A stretch of DNA of 12,886 nucleotides. Source: DAIUFH01 sp036844705. GTDB lineage: Bacteria; Bacillota; Clostridia; Tissierellales; Tissierellaceae. The stretch spans positions 1 through 12,886 of the forward strand of contig DAIUFH010000064.1 in assembly GCA_036844705.1 (NCBI GenBank). Reading direction: 5' to 3'. The position numbers were made by a program, and so were the translations under genes. The notes under the pieces were generated by a model. That model had not been told where the DNA came from. It searched no databases and saw nothing but the letters and a program-made list of their open reading frames with translations. Positions 1-6,682 of the stretch are shown here, piece after piece (position 1 is the first letter of the stretch; each line of letters starts with the position of its first letter).

Positions 1-2
1 TC

Positions 3-1229
3 AATCCTAATGTTCTATACCATAGTGACAACATTGATTCTATGGTAGATCTTATCAATAGGGGTTATGGAGGGAATCTAGATTTAATATACATTGATCC
101 GCCATTCTTCACAAAAAGTAGCTACAATAAACGTGTAGAGATAGTATTCAAAGGAAAGAAGGAAGTTTTAGAATATAAAGCATATGAGGATCTATGGAAA
201 GGTGGCTTAGGAGAATATTTAGAAGAGCTGACTGTTAGACTTATGCTAATGAAAGAGCTGCTTTCAGACAAAGGTACTATTTATGTACATATTGATTTTA
301 GAACGGTACATTATATAAAGGTAATAATGGATTACATCTTTGGAGTTGATAATTTTCTTAATGAAGTCATTTGGGCATATAAATCCGGTGGTACAAGTAA
401 TAGATATTTTTCTAGGAAACATGATAATATTTTGGTATATACGAAAACTAAAGAATATATTTTCAACCCACAGAAAGAGAAATCATATAACAGAGGATAT
501 AAACCTTATAGATTTAAGGGAGTAATGGAGTATGAAGATGCTTTGGGCTGGTATACCCTTGTGAATTTAAAGGATGTATGGCAGATAGATATGGTAGGAA
601 GAACATCTTGTGAAAGAGTTGGATATGATACCCAAAAGCCAGAAGCACTCCTTGAAAGAATCATTCTATCTTCATCAAATGAAAATTCTATAATAGGTGA
701 TTTTTACGCAGGCAGTGGTACTACTTTAGCTGTAGCACAGAAGCATAACAGAAGATGGATAGGTTCAGATAAAGGAAATTCATCTATTTTAACAATAATG
801 AAAAGACTTGGACAGATGGATATAGTTAATTATCAAAAAGTTAATTTTACAGAAGAAAAAATATGTGGAAATATAATTATAAATTGTGATAAAGTAATTG
901 ATAATGATAAATATAAAATCTGTCTGTATATAGAAAAATATAATCTCGATATAGAATCATTTAAGTTCAATAAAAAGAATAGAGAGCTTGTAGAAAATAT
1001 ATTGAATGAGGATTCATTATATCTTATCGACTATATAAGTATAACAACTAAAAATAGAAGAAAAGTAATATATGAAGATTTTAAAACAAGACATAAGGAT
1101 AGGATTGGTACAAATATTTATATTGATGCTGATAATATAGAGGTACCATTATATGTAAATACAATAGATATATTTGGAAACATTACTAAGACTGTAATAG
1201 ACGAATCTGTCATTTCGAACGAGGTATAA
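3..1229 (+). CDS. Site-specific DNA methyltransferase (beta-class N6-adenine/N4-cytosine type), 5'-truncated by window edge
   Basis: The gene encodes an S-adenosylmethionine-dependent DNA amino-methyltransferase. The reading frame is open to the window edge: upstream of the ATG at 42 it reads NPNVLYHSDNIDS, matching the 'GDN' lead-in normally found before motif IV, so that ATG is internal and the true start lies outside. Motif IV (DPPF) is at 96-107. The AdoMet-binding motif I (DFYAGSGTT) is at 699-725, preceded by TQKP and followed by RRWIGSD. The order IV then I marks the beta class, as in type III Mod and many type II enzymes. The region between the two motifs should hold target recognition. 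After motif I there is an unusual tail of about 150 residues, rich in Lys, Asn and Ile, that I do not recognise. No restriction endonuclease follows; the next gene is a peptidase. It could be a Mod subunit or an orphan methyltransferase. The TAA stop lies inside a dispersed repeat. Confidence 0.88.
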   Translation, partial: NPNVLYHSDNIDSMVDLINRGYGGNLDLIYIDPPFFTKSSYNKRVEIVFKGKKEVLEYKAYEDLWKGGLGEYLEELTVRLMLMKELLSDKGTIYVHIDFRTVHYIKVIMDYIFGVDNFLNEVIWAYKSGGTSNRYFSRKHDNILVYTKTKEYIFNPQKEKSYNRGYKPYRFKGVMEYEDALGWYTLVNLKDVWQIDMVGRTSCERVGYDTQKPEALLERIILSSSNENSIIGDFYAGSGTTLAVAQKHNRRWIGSDKGNSSILTIMKRLGQMDIVNYQKVNFTEEKICGNIIINCDKVIDNDKYKICLYIEKYNLDIESFKFNKKNRELVENILNEDSLYLIDYISITTKNRRKVIYEDFKTRHKDRIGTNIYIDADNIEVPLYVNTIDIFGNITKTVIDESVISNEV

Positions 1230-1260
1230 ACCTGAGATTCTTCGACTGCGCTCGGATGGC
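1227..1260 (-). repeat. Dispersed palindromic repeat, copy 1 (minus orientation)
   Basis: Read on the minus strand, this is a 34-bp copy of the family also found at 4096-4124, 7362-7452 and 10773-10806. It shares the 18-bp end CGAAGRATCTCRGGTTTW with the copies at 7361-7378 and 10790-10807, and it carries the GAGCGCAGTCGAAG form of the middle. Its outer TTTA end overlaps the TAA stop of the methyltransferase gene. No coding function is apparent. Confidence 0.75.
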
Positions 1261-1270
1261 AAAATAAATA

Positions 1271-1288
1271 GGAGGTCTGTGACCTACC
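1271..1288. other. Short inverted repeat just upstream of the pepD ribosome site
   Basis: GGAGGTC, a TGT loop, and GACCTACC form a hairpin. AGGTC (1273-1277) pairs with GACCT (1281-1285), and GG/CC add outer pairs across a bulged A. It lies 5 bp before the GAAAGG ribosome-binding site of the dipeptidase gene and 10 bp after the repeat copy at 1227-1260. It may be part of a larger repeat, a weak mRNA structure affecting translation, or chance. There is no T tract, so it is not a terminator. Confidence 0.45.
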
Positions 1289-1307
1289 GAAAGAAAGGAT
1301 GATAAAA

Positions 1308-2762
1308 ATGGGTAAATTAGATGGACTAAAGCCTGAAAGAGTTTTTTATTACTTCGAAGAGTTGACTAAAATTCCTAGATGCTCTAATGAAGAACAAAGA
1401 GTAAGCGATTATCTAAAGAGTGTAGGCGAAAAACTGGGACTTAAGGTAATCCAGGATGAAGTATTAAATATAGTTATAAAGAAACCGGGAACAAAAGGCT
1501 ACGAAAACAGGCCAACAGTAGTATTGCAGGGACATATGGACATGGTATGTGAAAAATCAGATGATGTTTCCCATGATTTTTCATGTGATCCAATTGAAAT
1601 AACAGTAGAAGATGATTTCATAGTAGCCAAGGATACTACTCTAGGCGGAGACAATGGAATAGCAGTTGCCATGGGATTAGCACTAATGGAATCTACTGAT
1701 ATACCGCATCCTCCATTGGAATTACTTATAACGACTAGTGAAGAAACAGGTCTAATAGGTGCAAATAAGTTGGATGCAAAACATATAGATGGAAGGATAT
1801 TAATAAATATAGATTCCGAAGAAGAGGGTACCATATTAGTTAGTTGTGCAGGTGGAGAAAGAAATATAGTTTCAATTCCATATTCTTATGTAAATGTAAA
1901 TGTAAATGATAAGGATTCATTTACATTAAAAGTAAGTGGTCTTTTGGGTGGACACTCAGGTATGGAAATAGATAAGGGTAGAGGAAACTCCAATAGGATT
2001 CTTGGTAGAGTATTAAATAGATTAAATGAAGAAATAGACCTTTCATTGACTTTTGTAGAAGGTGGGTCAAAATCTAATGCTATTCCGAGATTTGCCATAG
2101 CAAAAATTCTTTTAGACAAAAAAGATGTAGATAAAGCTAAGTCGATAATAGCTGAAATGGATAAAACTATAAAATCTGAGCTATCAACAAGTGATAAGAA
2201 TGTATCCATAACACTTGAGGATGCAGAAGCACAAGCTAAAGCCTTTTCTAAAGATGTAAAAAATAAAATAATTACTGCATTGATGCTAATCCCTACAGGT
2301 GTTCAATCCATGAGTCAAGATATTGAAGGCCTTGTTGAAAGTTCAAATAATCTTGGTGTATTAAAAACTCTTGATGATGCGGTAACTATAGAGTGTGCTA
2401 TCCGAAGCTCTGTTGATAGTTTGAAGAAAAATATTGCTCAACAAATAAGATTAGTTGCGAAAAGTTTGGATTGTGAATGGAAAAGTACCAGTGCATATCC
2501 AGCATGGGAATTCAATAAGGATTCATATATTAGAGAAGTATTTAAAGATTCCTATATGGAATTATATAATAAGGAATTGAGGGTTGAGGCAATTCATGCA
2601 GGACTTGAATGTGGATTGTTCAAAGATAAATTTGGTGAAATAGATATGGTTTCATTTGGACCAAATTTGTATGGCGTTCATGCTCCTGGGGAGAAGGTTA
2701 GTATTTCTTCAACGGAAAGAGTCTATGAATTGCTATTAAAAGTTTTGGAAAATATTCAATAA
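1308..2762 (+). CDS. pepD: Aminoacyl-histidine dipeptidase (PepD-like, M20 metallopeptidase)
   Basis: This is a cytosolic metal-dependent dipeptidase of the M20 family. Its relatives cut Xaa-His (carnosine-like) and other dipeptides, releasing amino acids for nutrition. The metal-site motifs are all present: GHMDMV (His76, Asp78), GGDNG (bridging Asp115), SEET (catalytic and metal Glu145/146), IDSEEEG (Asp169), and HAGLECG near the C-terminus with the last metal His. GGHSG in the middle belongs to the lid/dimerisation domain. The length of 484 residues matches the E. coli enzyme (485). The start is ATG 1308, because AAAGG at 1294-1298 lies 9 bp before it; the in-frame ATG at 1299 touches the ribosome site. 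The N-terminus LDGLKPERVFYYFEEL is typical of PepD. The flanking genes have no obvious functional link to it, and no terminator is visible before the next gene. Confidence 0.95.
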   Translation: MGKLDGLKPERVFYYFEELTKIPRCSNEEQRVSDYLKSVGEKLGLKVIQDEVLNIVIKKPGTKGYENRPTVVLQGHMDMVCEKSDDVSHDFSCDPIEITVEDDFIVAKDTTLGGDNGIAVAMGLALMESTDIPHPPLELLITTSEETGLIGANKLDAKHIDGRILINIDSEEEGTILVSCAGGERNIVSIPYSYVNVNVNDKDSFTLKVSGLLGGHSGMEIDKGRGNSNRILGRVLNRLNEEIDLSLTFVEGGSKSNAIPRFAIAKILLDKKDVDKAKSIIAEMDKTIKSELSTSDKNVSITLEDAEAQAKAFSKDVKNKIITALMLIPTGVQSMSQDIEGLVESSNNLGVLKTLDDAVTIECAIRSSVDSLKKNIAQQIRLVAKSLDCEWKSTSAYPAWEFNKDSYIREVFKDSYMELYNKELRVEAIHAGLECGLFKDKFGEIDMVSFGPNLYGVHAPGEKVSISSTERVYELLLKVLENIQ

Positions 2763-2767
2763 ATATC

Positions 2768-2796
2768 TTGTGTTATCCTACATAATTGGGTACTAT
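2768..2796 (+). promoter_or_regulatory. Candidate sigma-A promoter for the DUF1292 gene
   Basis: TTGTGT (2768-2773) and TACTAT (2791-2796) are separated by 17 bp, about 50 bp before the DUF1292 start. The -35 matches the consensus at three positions and the -10 at four, so the call is weak. In A/T-rich DNA such matches are common. Confidence 0.3.
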
Positions 2797-2845
2797 AGAT
2801 ATAAACAATAATACTTAAATATTGATGTAAAAAAGGAGAATGATT

Positions 2846-3181
2846 ATGAACGATAAACATGTACATGATGAAAACTGCAATCACGACCATGACCACGAAG
2901 AAATGGATATAGTATATTTAACTTTAGAAGATGATTCTGAATTAGAATGTGAAGTAATAGGCATATTTGAAGTTGAGGATAAAGGATATATTGCATTGCT
3001 GCCTATGGGAGAAGAGGAAGTGCTGTTATATGGATATAAGGAGTTAGAAAATGATGAATTCGATCTTCAGGCAATTGAAGATGAAGAAGAATTTGACCTT
3101 GTTTCTGAGGCATTTTATGCTCTATATTCAGATGAAGATGATTCTGAAGAATATGATGACGAATTCGAAGATGAAGAATAA
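2846..3181 (+). CDS. DUF1292 family protein with His-rich N-terminus
   Basis: This is a small, very acidic cytosolic protein of 111 residues in the DUF1292 (YrzB-like) family, whose function is unknown. The core at about residues 20-80 has the family pattern: a beta-rich start (MDIVYLTLEDDSELECEV), then YIALLPMGEEEVLLYGYKE, then an acidic DLQAIEDEEEFDLVSEAF stretch. It ends in an Asp/Glu tail. The N-terminal segment holds five histidines and one cysteine (HVHDENCNHDHDH, residues 5-17), which could bind a metal; this is inference. The start is ATG 2846, seven bases after GGAG at 2835-2838; the ATG at 2840 is only one base away from that site. In many Firmicutes this family sits near RuvX and Fur-type genes, but not here. 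An intrinsic terminator follows directly, so it is probably a one-gene unit or the end of the pepD unit. Confidence 0.88.
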   Translation: MNDKHVHDENCNHDHDHEEMDIVYLTLEDDSELECEVIGIFEVEDKGYIALLPMGEEEVLLYGYKELENDEFDLQAIEDEEEFDLVSEAFYALYSDEDDSEEYDDEFEDEE

Positions 3182-3190
3182 TTAAAATAG

Positions 3191-3224
3191 AAAAGTACTT
3201 TGCAAATAATGCAGGGTACTTTTT
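3191..3224 (+). terminator. Rho-independent terminator after the DUF1292 gene
   Basis: AAAAGTACTTTGC (3191-3203) pairs with GCAGGGTACTTTT (3211-3223) as a 13-bp stem containing two G-U pairs, with a 7-base loop and a final run of five T. The A-rich 5' side means it could also act on the opposite strand. It lies 9 bp after the stop codon. Confidence 0.85.
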
Positions 3225-3248
3225 ATAAAATTCATGAGGTAGATAAAA

Positions 3249-4082
3249 TTGTTTAAACTGATAGCACTGGATCTTGATGGGACATTGTTAAATAGAAATA
3301 AAGAAATTTCATCTGAGAACCTTGAGGTGATAAATAAAGTCATTGATAAAGGATATGAGGTAGTAATAGCTACAGGTAGAGGATATTATTTAGCTAAGGG
3401 ATTGATAAATAGTATAAAAAGACCCATGACTATACTTGCTAACAATGGCAATATCTTGAGAAGCTCTAAAGATGATAAGGTCATTTTTTCCAAGTTTATA
3501 AATAAAGCTGATTTCAAAAACGTTTTGTTATTGGGAAAATCCTATGATCTTCATCCAATTATACATGTTGATTATTACCTTGATAAAATAGACATGATAA
3601 TAGAAGATGACTATAGCCAAGCAAAATACAAAGCATATCTTACTAAAAATGACAATAGATTTAAAAAGATATCAGATGATTCTATTTATGATATAGATAG
3701 AGCTTTAGCCATTGTATATCCTGGTAAGAAAGCCATGTTGAATGAGTTTTCTTTTGAAATAAATAAAAGATTTCCAAATAGATATAATTCCCACCTTTTG
3801 GAGAAAATAGATATGGCAGAGGCAATGTTTGAGGTAATGAATCCCCAAGGGAGTAAATGGAAGAGTATTGTAGAATATTCAAATTCAAAGGGTATAAGAC
3901 CTGAGGAAATAATTGCATTTGGAGACGACAATAATGATATTGAAATGATTGTAAATTCTGGTTTAGGGGTAGCCATGAAAAATGGTAGCTCATTAATTAA
4001 GGAAGTTGCAGATATTATTTCTGAAAGGGATAATGAAAACTCAGGAGTCGCATTTGAACTAAAAAAAATATTAAATATATAA
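3249..4082 (+). CDS. Cof-type HAD-superfamily (IIB) phosphatase
   Basis: This is a 277-residue cytosolic HAD hydrolase, expected to dephosphorylate sugar phosphates, phosphorylated cofactors or similar small molecules using Mg2+. All four HAD motifs are visible: DLDGT (nucleophile Asp8, acid/base Asp10), ATGR (Thr42), the Lys of GSKWK (Lys203), and GDDNND (Asp226/227/230). The insert between motifs II and III is the IIB cap that decides the substrate. The length fits the Cof family (about 270). The start is TTG 3249, eight bases after GAGGT at 3236-3240; upstream the frame closes at a TAG within ATGAGGTAG. The gene is preceded by a strong terminator, so it must have its own promoter in the short gap or depend on readthrough. 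The substrate cannot be told from sequence. Confidence 0.93.
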   Translation: MFKLIALDLDGTLLNRNKEISSENLEVINKVIDKGYEVVIATGRGYYLAKGLINSIKRPMTILANNGNILRSSKDDKVIFSKFINKADFKNVLLLGKSYDLHPIIHVDYYLDKIDMIIEDDYSQAKYKAYLTKNDNRFKKISDDSIYDIDRALAIVYPGKKAMLNEFSFEINKRFPNRYNSHLLEKIDMAEAMFEVMNPQGSKWKSIVEYSNSKGIRPEEIIAFGDDNNDIEMIVNSGLGVAMKNGSSLIKEVADIISERDNENSGVAFELKKILNI

Positions 4083-4095
4083 AAAACTTTAGCTT

Positions 4096-4124
4096 TGTCA
4101 TCTTGATCGTAGTCTAAGATACTC
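4096..4124 (+). repeat. Dispersed palindromic repeat, decayed copy 2
   Basis: The stretch starts GTCATCTTGATCGTAGTC and continues TAAGATACTCC. It aligns over its length with the family (GTCATTCTGAGCG...GAAGAATCTC) but with several changes and without the GGGTTT end. It fills the gap between the HAD and radical SAM genes, where no terminator is seen. It is probably an old, mutated copy. Confidence 0.5.
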
Positions 4125-4174
4125 CATCACATTACACTACGCTTCAGCAAATAATTCATTAGTGAGGTGAGATT

Positions 4175-5122
4175 TTGGATATTACTGTTTATAATACGTA
4201 TTCTAAATATCTTCAAAATAAATATGGCGAAAAGGTATATAAACTGCCTATAAAATTACCGCTGACCTGTCCAAACAGAGATGGATTGCTAGGGAAGGGC
4301 GGCTGTACATTTTGCGGTGAGGAAGGGGGCTCTCACGAAAACTTATCTGATTGCCTAAGTGTAAAAGAGCAGATTAGTAAAAATATGAAGTACATAAGAG
4401 AAAAGTATAATGCTAATAAATTTATAGCTTATTTCCAAAATTTTTCGAACACATATATGCCTTTAGAAGATTTCAAACGCTATGTCAATGATGCCATAAT
4501 GGAGGATATAGTTGCAATATCAATTTCAACAAGACCTGACTGTATAAATGATAAATATTTGGATTTTCTTGTTGAATTAATGTATAATATGGGTATAGAT
4601 GTAATAATAGAGTTAGGACTTCAAAGTGTTAACTATCACAGTCTTGAAAAAATTAACAGAGGTCATACTTTAGCTGAATTTATTGATGCTGTGATGAGAA
4701 TTAAACGCCATAATTTAAGAATATGTACCCATATAATATTGAATCTTCCTTGGGATGATACATTAGATACAGTAGAAAATGCCAAGATACTCTCAGCCTT
4801 AGGTGTAGATGAGGTCAAGCTACATAGCCTATATATCATAGATGGAACTGAGATGGGCGAAGAATATAAAAAAGGTGAAATAGAAATAATTTCTAAAGAT
4901 GCGTATATATATAGAGTAATAACATTTTTAGAATACCTTGACCCTAAAATAGTTGTTCAAAGGATTATGGGAAGAGCACCTGAGGAAAATTCCTTGTTTG
5001 TCAATTGGCATGAATCTTGGTGGAAGATTAGGGATGAAATAGTTGCAAAGATGATTAGTGAAGATAGATACCAAGGAAGCAAGTTTGATTATTTAAATGG
5101 GAAAGCGTTGCACAATCTCTAG
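4175..5122 (+). CDS. Radical SAM protein, YtqA/TIGR01212 family
   Basis: This is a 315-residue radical SAM enzyme related to Bacillus YtqA (TIGR01212), whose reaction has not been settled as far as I know. The [4Fe-4S] cluster cysteines sit in an unusual CX11CX2C arrangement (Cys32, Cys44, Cys47) within TCPNRDG and GGCTFCG, the family hallmark in place of the canonical CX3CX2C. The rest follows the partial TIM-barrel pattern: FIAYFQNFSNTY, SISTRPDC, IELGLQSV and THIILNLPWD are typical strands and loops. C-terminal VQRIMGRAPEE and NWHESWWK are also family-like. The start is TTG 4175, five bases after GAGGTG (4164-4169), and the N-terminus (YNTYSKYL) fits relatives. The P-loop gene follows after 47 bp in the same direction. 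The 21-bp all-A/T inverted repeat in that gap (5128-5148) lacks a T tract, so the two may be cotranscribed. Confidence 0.93.
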   Translation: MDITVYNTYSKYLQNKYGEKVYKLPIKLPLTCPNRDGLLGKGGCTFCGEEGGSHENLSDCLSVKEQISKNMKYIREKYNANKFIAYFQNFSNTYMPLEDFKRYVNDAIMEDIVAISISTRPDCINDKYLDFLVELMYNMGIDVIIELGLQSVNYHSLEKINRGHTLAEFIDAVMRIKRHNLRICTHIILNLPWDDTLDTVENAKILSALGVDEVKLHSLYIIDGTEMGEEYKKGEIEIISKDAYIYRVITFLEYLDPKIVVQRIMGRAPEENSLFVNWHESWWKIRDEIVAKMISEDRYQGSKFDYLNGKALHNL

Positions 5123-5169
5123 GAATGTTTATTTAATTATTAAATAAAAGAAAGGTTAGGTGGTTAATC

Positions 5170-5592
5170 ATGGTTAAGTTCATTTTAGGTGGAAAAGGTG
5201 TAGGAAAGACTAAATGGTTAATTGACAAAGCTAACAAGGATATCAAGGAGGGAAATGGAAACATAGTTTTTGTTGATGTTGATGACAATCATATATTCAG
5301 TTTAAATTATAACGTTCGTCTGATAAATGCCATGGAATTCAATATATTGAATGTTGAATCTTTCTATGGCTTTTTGTGTGGCCTTTTATCAATGGATTAT
5401 GATTTAGAAAAGATATATGTTGATGGTATATATAAGGTAACGAAATTGAATTTAGAAGATTTAGTTTATTTATATAATTCGTTAAAGAAAATTTGTAAAA
5501 AATATGAAGTTGAATTCTACTTAAATGTTGATTATACACTTGATCAAATACCGGAAGATTTAAGAGAAAGCTGTATAGAAATAGAGGCATAA
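5170..5592 (+). CDS. Small P-loop (Walker A) nucleotide-binding protein, function unknown
   Basis: This 140-residue protein begins with a clear Walker A motif, GGKGVGKT (residues 7-14), directly after a beta strand (VKFIL). This suggests ATP or GTP binding. A second strand (NIVFVDVDD) and a Walker B-like KIYVDGIYK follow, but the usual acidic DE pair is missing. Similar short clostridial proteins are often labelled 'twitching motility protein PilT' or 'ATP-binding protein'. Nothing here supports pilus retraction: a PilT ATPase is far longer and carries Asp and His boxes. The start is ATG 5170, six bases after AGGTGG (5158-5163). It ends within the arm of a terminator shared with the convergent DUF1540 gene. 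It may be cotranscribed with the upstream radical SAM gene. The role is not recognised. Confidence 0.85.
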   Translation: MVKFILGGKGVGKTKWLIDKANKDIKEGNGNIVFVDVDDNHIFSLNYNVRLINAMEFNILNVESFYGFLCGLLSMDYDLEKIYVDGIYKVTKLNLEDLVYLYNSLKKICKKYEVEFYLNVDYTLDQIPEDLRESCIEIEA

Positions 5593-5624
5593 AGAAAAGG
5601 GGTCCATGAGGACTCCTTCTCTTT
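5591..5624. terminator. Bidirectional terminator between the P-loop and DUF1540 genes
   Basis: A 15-bp stem (5591-5605 with 5610-5624) contains one A-C mismatch and one G-U pair and closes on the loop ATGA. The outer arms are A-rich on the left and T-rich on the right on either strand, so it can end transcription both ways. Both stop codons (TAA at 5590-5592 plus, TAA at 5625-5623 minus) lie in the base of the stem. Confidence 0.8.
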
Positions 5625-5790
5625 ATGATAATGGTCTGAATGTTGAACAGTCAGTATCGTCTGATGAATCAGCATTTTTTGGTTCAACTAATATGGATTT
5701 AGCAGTACATTCTTTGCCGGCTTTATTGTATACACATGACTCAACAACGCATTTAACGCCATCTAATGCTTCGTTATTATTATGTTCCAT
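5623..5790 (-). CDS. DUF1540 four-cysteine small protein
   Basis: This 55-residue protein has the DUF1540 pattern: VKCVVESCVYN, then a Cys after eight residues, A-x-S-I-x-V, and a final DCSTF. The four cysteines (Cys14, Cys19, Cys28, Cys48) probably bind a metal such as zinc; the function of the family is unknown. The start is the ATG at 5790, because AAAGGAG (minus strand, about 5804-5798) lies eight bases upstream. An in-frame ATG at 5808 would place that ribosome site inside the coding region. The open frame seen on the opposite strand here has no family match and no ribosome site. It is a single-gene minus-strand unit in a plus-strand neighbourhood, divergent from rsuA and convergent with the P-loop gene. 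DUF1540 proteins are common in spore-forming Firmicutes. Confidence 0.88.
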   Translation of the reverse strand: MEHNNNEALDGVKCVVESCVYNKAGKECTAKSILVEPKNADSSDDTDCSTFRPLS

Positions 5791-5837
5791 TTTATTGTCT
5801 CCTTTCATAATGGTATATGTGTCACATGTTTAGTTTG

Positions 5838-5859
5838 GATAAAAATAATTATTTTATTC
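5838..5859. promoter_or_regulatory. 22-bp A/T-rich palindrome between divergent genes (possible operator)
   Basis: GATAAAAATAATTATTTTATTC is symmetric at all but two base-pair positions, with a perfect 14-bp core AAAATAATTATTTT (5842-5855). It lies between the divergent DUF1540 and rsuA starts, near where both promoters should be. A dimeric repressor could bind it. A/T-rich palindromes also arise by chance in such DNA, so this is a weak call. Confidence 0.3.
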
Positions 5860-5908
5860 TTTTAAAACATTTGCCAATAGGATAGAATATATTAATGGAG
5901 GTATTTAA

Positions 5909-6628
5909 ATGGCGAAAGTAGAGAGACTGGATAAGGTTTTGGCAAATATGGGTTATGGAAGCAGAAAGGATGTGAAAAAGTTTATTAAGTCTGGACTGGT
6001 AAAGGTTAACGGCAGATTAGTAAATGATAATGAATTTAAAGTTAGTCCCTATGAAGATGAAATAATCATCCGTGGAGAAGAAGTAAATTACAAGGAATAT
6101 ATCTATCTTTTAATGAATAAACCACAAGGATTAGTTTCGTCAACTGATGATCCTTTAACACAAACAGTCATTGATTTATTGGAACAAGAACACCAAATCT
6201 ATAAACCATTTCCTGTAGGAAGACTGGATAAAGATACTGAAGGTCTACTTCTAATATCCAACGATGGGAAGCTGGCTCATGAGTTGTTGTCTCCTAAAAA
6301 ACATGTAGATAAAACTTATTATGCTGAAATTGATGGGACTGTGGAGGATGAGCATATAGATATCTTTAAAAGAGGAATTGTCTTGGATGACGGTTATAAA
6401 ACTTTACCAGCAAAGCTTGAGATTCTAGAATCGGGCATTTTTTCAAAAATTCATCTTACTATCCAAGAGGGAAAATTTCACCAAGTAAAAAGAATGTTTC
6501 AGGCATTGGATATGAAGGTAGTATATTTAAAAAGGATATCCATGGGTCCACTTGCATTAGACGAAAATTTGGAACCTGGTAAATACAGAGAGTTAACCGA
6601 AGAAGAAATAAAATTATTAAAAATATAA
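5909..6628 (+). CDS. rsuA: RsuA-type 16S rRNA pseudouridine synthase
   Basis: The protein converts a uridine in rRNA to pseudouridine. RsuA acts on U516 of 16S rRNA (E. coli numbering) during small-subunit assembly. Residues 5-50 form an S4 RNA-binding domain (RLDKVLANMGYGSRKDVKKF, then GLVKVNG). The catalytic domain follows with LLMNKPQGLVSS, the motif GRLDKDTEG (catalytic Asp107), and KRMFQAL near the end. The length of 239 and the sequence style fit RsuA better than RluB or RluE, but only alignment would exclude those. The start is ATG 5909, seven bases after GGAGG (5897-5901). The upstream gap is shared with the divergent DUF1540 gene. A separate promoter appears just after its stop, so the next gene is at least partly independent. 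Confidence 0.9.
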   Translation: MAKVERLDKVLANMGYGSRKDVKKFIKSGLVKVNGRLVNDNEFKVSPYEDEIIIRGEEVNYKEYIYLLMNKPQGLVSSTDDPLTQTVIDLLEQEHQIYKPFPVGRLDKDTEGLLLISNDGKLAHELLSPKKHVDKTYYAEIDGTVEDEHIDIFKRGIVLDDGYKTLPAKLEILESGIFSKIHLTIQEGKFHQVKRMFQALDMKVVYLKRISMGPLALDENLEPGKYRELTEEEIKLLKI

Positions 6629-6633
6629 ATATA

Positions 6634-6642
6634 TGATATAAT
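6634..6642 (+). promoter_or_regulatory. Extended -10 promoter for the gene at 6683
   Basis: TGATATAAT is a perfect extended -10 (TGN then TATAAT at 6637-6642), lying 6 bp after the rsuA stop. A -35 at the right distance would be TTATTA (6614-6619), which is weak, as is usual for extended -10 promoters. Transcription would begin near 6649, giving a leader of about 34 bases before the TTG start. Confidence 0.5.
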
Positions 6643-6682
6643 ATGTAATTAATAGAATTTATTATTAGAATGGGTGTGTATT

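Noticed and set aside
42..1229. ATG at 42 as the start of the methyltransferase
   Set aside because: There is no ribosome site before it, and the frame upstream encodes the conserved lead-in to motif IV, so the gene starts outside the window.
5128..5148. All-A/T inverted repeat between the radical SAM and P-loop genes, considered as a terminator
   Set aside because: The 9-bp stem is A/T only, has a 3-base loop and is followed by AAGAAAGG, not a T tract, so termination is unlikely.
5817..5827. ATGTGTCACAT short palindrome before the DUF1540 gene, considered as an operator
   Set aside because: It is only 11 bp with 5-bp arms and has no second copy in the window, so it is too short to call.
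5606..5833. 75-codon plus-strand frame over the DUF1540 gene
   Set aside because: The minus strand encodes a clear DUF1540 protein with spaced cysteines and a good ribosome site. The plus frame begins inside the terminator loop and has no such support.
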